Shown: positions 32,391 through 34,649 of the stretch, piece after piece | How the letters are laid out: every line of letters begins with the position of its first letter | Position numbering within the stretch: position 1 is the first letter of the stretch | From: Nanobdellota archaeon | Lineage (GTDB): Archaea; Nanobdellota; Nanobdellia; Woesearchaeales; WJIZ01 | Reading direction: 5' to 3' | Length of the DNA stretch: 34,649 nucleotides | Assembly (NCBI GenBank): GCA_023140175.1 | Contig: JAGLMD010000090.1 | Coordinates: 1 to 34,649 of the forward strand | The notes under the pieces: generated by a model | The model's input: the letters and a program-made list of their open reading frames with translations, nothing else | Databases searched by the model: none | Told to the model about the DNA's origin: nothing | Position numbers and translations under genes: made by a program

Positions 32391-32591
32391 ATGAAAGCAA
32401 ACTTAGTCGATTTGATAATAGATAGAAACATTAGATTTCATATTATAGAGAAAGAAGTGATCAGGCTTCTCTCTAGCAAAATACCCCTAGACAGAAAAAT
32501 CGCAATATGGAAAACAAAGATTGCCAAATTCGGCAATAGAGCCTATTACCAAGACAGGTACCTGATAAAAACATTTCCAAGTAGATACTAA
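32391..32591 (+). CDS. Small basic hypothetical protein
   Basis: A 66-aa basic, helical protein (MKANLVDLIIDRNIRFHIIE..., ending FPSRY). There are no Cys residues, no membrane segment and no recognised domain. The start is supported by GAGGTGA five nt before the ATG, among the strongest ribosome binding sites in the window. The mRNA leader probably contains an 8-bp hairpin. Base composition is close to the surroundings. It stands alone in the gene-poor end of the window, next to a possible structured RNA and a membrane-anchored nuclease-like gene. Function unknown; a small nucleic-acid-binding protein is possible given the charge. Confidence 0.65.
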   Translation: MKANLVDLIIDRNIRFHIIEKEVIRLLSSKIPLDRKIAIWKTKIAKFGNRAYYQDRYLIKTFPSRY

Positions 32592-32623
32592 AAACTGCAG
32601 TCCAATAGTAAAAATAATTAAAA

Positions 32624-32698
32624 TTTAGCCCCGAAATCCCGAAAATATCGGCAAGTTCATATAAAAACGGTTAATTGCAATCGGGAGAAAGGGCTAAA
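32624..32698. ncRNA. Candidate structured RNA, 75 nt
   Basis: The outer stem TTTAGCCC/GGGCTAAA (32624-32631, 32691-32698) is perfect. An asymmetric internal loop CGAAA/GAAA follows, then an inner stem TCCCGA/TCGGGA (32637-32642, 32681-32686), around a 38-nt apical region. Fourteen GC-containing pairs stand out in AT-rich DNA. It lies between two plus-strand genes. On the minus strand the stem is followed by a T-rich run, so it could also end a minus-strand transcript. Confidence 0.45.
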
Positions 32699-32756
32699 AA
32701 AAGTAAGGGGCAAGAAAACAAAAAGTTTAATATATTGCATGTTGATATAATGATAT

Positions 32757-33329
32757 ATGAAGTTTAAAAATTGGTTTTCAACCAAACAGATCGGTTCAAT
32801 ATTCTTTGTTGTAGTTGGATTGTTTCTGTTTTCTGTCAAACCTGATGAAGCATTTGAAACACTTCGTTTTTTTGCTATTATTATGATTGTATTATCTGTC
32901 TTACAATTTTGGAATGAATCAGTTAGAAGATATAAAATTCTAGTACCTTACAAAAAAAATAGATATGATTCAGGAGCAGAAGAAAAAATTGCTGCTTACT
33001 TCAAAAGAAAGAATATTATTTACAATCATCATCCTGAAATAAAAGTTCCAAAACCATTTTGGATATTTACAATCCCTTTTGTAAATATTAAGTTAGAACC
33101 GGATTTTTTTCTTCCAGAATTTGATGTATTTGTAGAATATTGGGGTCTGATAAATGATCCCGAATACAAAAAGAAAAGTTATGATAGAAAAAAGAAGTTG
33201 TACAAAGATAATGCACTTGATTTTATATCATTATATCCGAAGAATTTGAGTAATTTAGATTTTGTTTTTACAAGTAAACTTTTAGATTTGATTAAAGAAA
33301 GAGATGGTAATCTAAGGAAATATAGATAG
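32757..33329 (+). CDS. Membrane-anchored PD-(D/E)XK nuclease-like protein
   Basis: A 190-aa protein. Residues 10-27 and 36-53 are two membrane helices. After a basic linker (RRYKILVPYKKNRYDSG) comes a small restriction-endonuclease-like domain (about 75-180): SGAEEKIAAYFKRKNI with Glu as first acidic residue, KLEPDFFLPEFDVFVEYWG giving the PD...E-x-x core, then YDRKKKLYKDNALDFISLYP. This matches the VSR/DUF559-like arrangement, with E/D/E and a following Lys in YKKKSYDRKKK. The fused membrane anchor is unusual. TTTAATAT lies about 21 nt before the ATG. It is possibly defence-related or a nuclease facing the cytoplasm at the membrane; the role is inference. Confidence 0.72.
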   Translation: MKFKNWFSTKQIGSIFFVVVGLFLFSVKPDEAFETLRFFAIIMIVLSVLQFWNESVRRYKILVPYKKNRYDSGAEEKIAAYFKRKNIIYNHHPEIKVPKPFWIFTIPFVNIKLEPDFFLPEFDVFVEYWGLINDPEYKKKSYDRKKKLYKDNALDFISLYPKNLSNLDFVFTSKLLDLIKERDGNLRKYR

Positions 33330-33414
33330 TTTTCTTGCCCTTATTTCTTGTTCTTGATGTTATCGCATTCGCTCTTTTTATGGAACGCCCCTTCTCCCGA
33401 CTTTTCGGACGAAA

Positions 33415-33456
33415 TTTGACCCCACTTTGTAGGGTCAAAGAAACTAACAACAATTA
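33415..33456. repeat. Hairpin repeat copy A
   Basis: Stem TTTGACCC (33415-33422) and GGGTCAAA (33432-33439), loop CACTTTGTA, followed by a single-stranded AACTAACAA tail. It is 35/42 identical to copy B at 33726-33767. Stem positions 4-22 and 5-21 are G-C and A-T here, T-A and G-C in copy B. Confidence 0.85.
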
Positions 33457-33538
33457 GTTGCAATTTTTTTCTATTGATGATTATTATGATAATTCATTTG
33501 TCGGAAAAAATAATAACAACATAGGGTTCACTCACGGC

Positions 33539-33561
33539 TAAAATTTTCTTTGAAAATTTTA
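33539..33561. repeat. 10-bp hairpin, TTT loop
   Basis: TAAAATTTTC (33539-33548) and GAAAATTTTA (33552-33561), perfect pairing with a 3-nt loop. Confidence 0.75.
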
Positions 33562-33577
33562 TCCTATTCCGAAAGGT

Positions 33578-33602
33578 AAAAACCATACTCTGTATGGTTT
33601 TT
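33578..33602. repeat. 11-bp hairpin, TCT loop
   Basis: AAAAACCATAC (33578-33588) and GTATGGTTTTT (33592-33602) pair perfectly around TCT. With its 3' T-run it could terminate transcription on the plus strand, and by symmetry on the minus strand. Confidence 0.78.
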
Positions 33603-33660
33603 CCCTCTCTAGTCAGAGTTCACCAATGTTATTATTTTTCCCTCTCTATTATTATCAGAC

Positions 33661-33673
33661 AGCACTTCGTGCT
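33661..33673. repeat. AGCAC-TTC-GTGCT hairpin
   Basis: A 5-bp stem with loop TTC. The apex CACTTCGTG recurs in a different stem at 34504-34512. The 3' flank GCTTCAATAAT (33671-33681) recurs at 34621-34631. Confidence 0.6.
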
Positions 33674-33725
33674 TCAATAATCTACATGATAATCAATAGA
33701 AAAAAACTCTTCGCCTATCGGCTCG

Positions 33726-33767
33726 TTTTGCCCCACTCTGTAGGGCAAAAGCAACTAACAAGAATTA
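33726..33767. repeat. Hairpin repeat copy B
   Basis: Stem TTTTGCCC (33726-33733) and GGGCAAAA (33743-33750), loop CACTCTGTA, then AACTAACAA. It is a direct repeat of copy A, 311 bp downstream. The two stem differences from copy A preserve pairing, and the loop differs by one transition. Confidence 0.85.
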
Positions 33768-33813
33768 TATTCATCAAAAAAGACTTTCTAAAAATAGAAG
33801 GAGCCTCAGAAAA

Positions 33814-34080
33814 TTACCCATATATTACCTCATGGTGATCAAAATCTTCAAACGAAACAAATTCTCTTGATACATCATAGGAAAATACTAAGACAAAATG
33901 TCCTATGTGAACTCTTTTTGATTCTTTCATATCGTGTCTTAGATTTTTGTAGTGCTCTACATCCCCAGAATTCACTACTTCACCTATCTTCTTCAATATT
34001 CTTTCATATATTAACTTATCTTTCTTTGATATCTTAATTAATTTCTTTTCAAGTTCTGGCTTAATCTCAAATTCACGCAT
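33814..34080 (-). CDS. relE: RelE/ParE-type toxin
   Basis: An 88-aa toxin of the archaeal RelE type, predicted to cleave mRNA at the ribosome. The N-terminal helical hairpin is FEIKPELEKKLIKISKKDKLIYERILKKI. HYKNLRHDMKESKRVHIGHFVLVFSYD and the C-terminal FVSFEDFDHHEVIYG match archaeal RelE proteins, where basic residues (K, R, H) near KRVHIG and the terminal HH-x-x-IY are typical. It overlaps the antitoxin gene by 8 nt, with the antitoxin first, as is usual for these modules. The pair is flanked on both sides by hairpin-rich, gene-free DNA. Confidence 0.85.
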   Translation of the reverse strand: MREFEIKPELEKKLIKISKKDKLIYERILKKIGEVVNSGDVEHYKNLRHDMKESKRVHIGHFVLVFSYDVSREFVSFEDFDHHEVIYG

Positions 34081-34315
34081 GTTGGATGTGTCTCCTTAAT
34101 TCATCGACACTACTGAATTTGACTCCCTTCTGTTTCTTTATTCTATTTAACTTCTCAATATACTCAGGTCTAAGTTGGGGCTCCAATAATTCTTCCTCAA
34201 ACTTATTAATAACAAAATTTACAGCGTCAGATTTATTTTTTAATCCATACTTACCTTTCACGATAGTAAGAACCCTATCTTCACGATCTCCCAGATTGAC
34301 AATTGCTTGAACCAT
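34073..34315 (-). CDS. Antitoxin, DUF2683-like
   Basis: An 80-aa protein resembling DUF2683/RelB-type archaeal antitoxins. An N-terminal strand plus helix, AIVNLGDREDRVLTIVKGKYGLKNKSDAVNFVINKFEEEL, has a ribbon-helix-helix-like profile and would bind operator DNA. The charged C-terminal helix (RPEYIEKLNRIKKQKG...) would wrap the toxin. GGTGAT precedes the ATG by 3 nt, and TATATAAA at 34360-34367 predicts a leader of about 20 nt. It is cotranscribed with the overlapping toxin gene and presumably autoregulated. Confidence 0.8.
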   Translation of the reverse strand: MVQAIVNLGDREDRVLTIVKGKYGLKNKSDAVNFVINKFEEELLEPQLRPEYIEKLNRIKKQKGVKFSSVDELRRHIQHA

Positions 34316-34426
34316 ATTATCACCTTTATTATAATTTATAATAAATAATAATAAAATATTATATAAATGTTTCGATTTTCTGGGACCTTTTATTCATTAA
34401 CTAAAAAGATCTTCGAGCTTGATACG

Positions 34427-34462
34427 AAAGTCTTTTTTGAACTCGAAAATCCTAAAGACTTT
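34427..34462. repeat. 9-bp inverted repeat
   Basis: AAAGTCTTT (34427-34435) and AAAGACTTT (34454-34462), perfect, with an 18-nt loop. Confidence 0.65.
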
Positions 34463-34484
34463 ATTTATGCAAGCTTAAAACAGT

Positions 34485-34546
34485 TTTTATGGATTTTCGT
34501 TTTCACTTCGTGAAAAGAATATAACAAATGTTACACATCCATAAAA
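34485..34546. repeat. Two-tier hairpin with CACTTCGTG apex
   Basis: The outer stem TTTTATGGAT (34485-34494) pairs with ATCCATAAAA (34537-34546). Inside it TTTTCAC (34500-34506) and GTGAAAA (34510-34516) pair around TTC. The apex CACTTCGTG is shared with the hairpin at 33661. Confidence 0.7.
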
Positions 34547-34598
34547 CGAACACTGCTAGAATTAATATTACTTCGCAAGGTGGGGCAAAAAGAGGAAA

Positions 34599-34649
34599 TT
34601 ATTTTTTCAAAGGCTCTTTTGCTTCAATAATTAATGCATCTTTATCTAG
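34599..34649 (-). CDS. Possible C terminus of a gene running off the window
   Basis: Reading in from the window end on the minus strand there are 16 open codons (LDKDALIIEAKEPLKK) and then TAA at 34601-34599. The charged Lys/Glu ending is protein-like, but so short a frame is often chance. A GCAAAAAGAG/CTCTTTTGC inverted repeat (34585-34622) straddles the stop. Confidence 0.3.
   Translation of the reverse strand, partial: LDKDALIIEAKEPLKK

Larger units (their letters stand above)
33503..33641. repeat. Inner inverted repeat
   Basis: GGAAAAAATAATAACA (33503-33518) pairs with TGTTATTATTTTTCC (33627-33641) with one bulged A. It is nested within the outer 15-bp repeat. GGGTTCAC at 33524-33531 and GAGTTCACC at 33616-33624 lie symmetrically inside. 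Confidence 0.65.
33464..33706. repeat. Outer 15-bp inverted repeat
   Basis: TTTTTTTCTATTGAT (33464-33478) is the exact reverse complement of 33692-33706, 213 bp apart. Inward, pairing continues with TATTATG against a one-mismatch partner after a 3-nt bulge. It encloses the other hairpins. Confidence 0.75.
33330..33813. other. Gene-free, hairpin-dense region
   Basis: These 484 bp contain no supportable ORF but at least five hairpins, two long nested inverted repeats and a 42-bp direct repeat, listed separately. The structure is bounded roughly by 33415 and 33767. No tRNA, rRNA or CRISPR pattern is seen. Confidence 0.7.
34316..34598. other. Promoter of the toxin-antitoxin pair and hairpin-rich DNA
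   Basis: TATATAAA (34360-34367, minus strand) serves the antitoxin gene. Beyond about 34400 no gene is seen; the stretch holds the hairpins listed separately and one apex motif shared with the region on the other side of the toxin-antitoxin pair. Confidence 0.6.

Noticed and set aside
33415-33767. CRISPR array
   Set aside because: Only two repeat copies 311 bp apart with structured, non-spacer DNA between them and no cas genes in the window.
33626-33838. 70-aa plus-strand ORF
   Set aside because: It crosses several hairpins and one copy of the covarying repeat; no ribosome binding site and no protein-like pattern.

Overview
The window looks like the chromosome of a small-genome, AT-rich archaeon, most likely of the DPANN group (Woesearchaeota/Pacearchaeota-like; this is inference from gene content, not a phylogeny). 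Archaeal signs are TATA boxes 21-25 nt upstream of leaderless start codons, GGTGA-type ribosome binding sites, an SRP54, a Hel308-type helicase, endonuclease Q with a C-terminal PCNA-binding motif, and many small lipoproteins and Cys-rich exported proteins with Ig/cadherin-like or Asp/Cys repeats.

Layout. 1-2.7 kb: the 3' part of a Cys-repeat lipoprotein gene, a minus-strand tRNA-Arg(GCG), and a two-gene unit in which a 30-residue ORF overlaps a REC-GGDEF response regulator. 2.7-6 kb: DUF4416 gene, a small ORF with an uncertain start, two perfect inverted repeats, a nucleotidyltransferase, and the C-terminal half only of a Hel308-like helicase. 6-9.2 kb: two tandem, paralogous exported proteins with cadherin/PKD-like domains. 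9.4-14 kb: srp54 and a small membrane protein, a membrane protein, an unknown gene, endonuclease Q, and a Lys-rich repeat protein. 14-18.1 kb: a glycan-type pair (polytopic membrane protein plus FAD-dependent mutase/oxidoreductase-like protein) preceded by a possible 27-residue membrane peptide. 18.1-23.7 kb: cupredoxin-like lipoprotein, DUF1385 protein, CxxCxxCC protein overlapping endonuclease III, MscS channel, HPF-like protein, and pcm next to amrS. 23.7-28.8 kb: Cys-rich exported protein, glucan phosphorylase, a winged-helix protein with a previously uncounted 55-residue Cys-rich ORF upstream, and a GAF-PAS-DUF835-HTH regulator. 28.8-32 kb: a DUF4130 / CxxCxxCC / radical-SAM 'DNA modification or repair' locus, divergent from a small LMW-PTP-like phosphatase across a symmetric shared TATA box, then a YprB-type RNase H-fold exonuclease.

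32-34.6 kb is different in character: gene-poor, with small orphan ORFs, a membrane-anchored PD-(D/E)XK nuclease-like protein, a RelE-type toxin-antitoxin pair, and two non-coding stretches packed with hairpins. Two copies of one hairpin there differ by two compensatory base-pair changes, which is direct evidence in this sequence for conserved secondary structure. This end of the window is the best candidate for an undescribed element.

Functionally the window mixes DNA repair (EndoQ, Nth, Hel308 half, rSAM/DUF4130, YprB), signalling unusual for such archaea (REC-GGDEF, GAF-PAS-DUF835), cell-envelope proteins and a defence-like tail.
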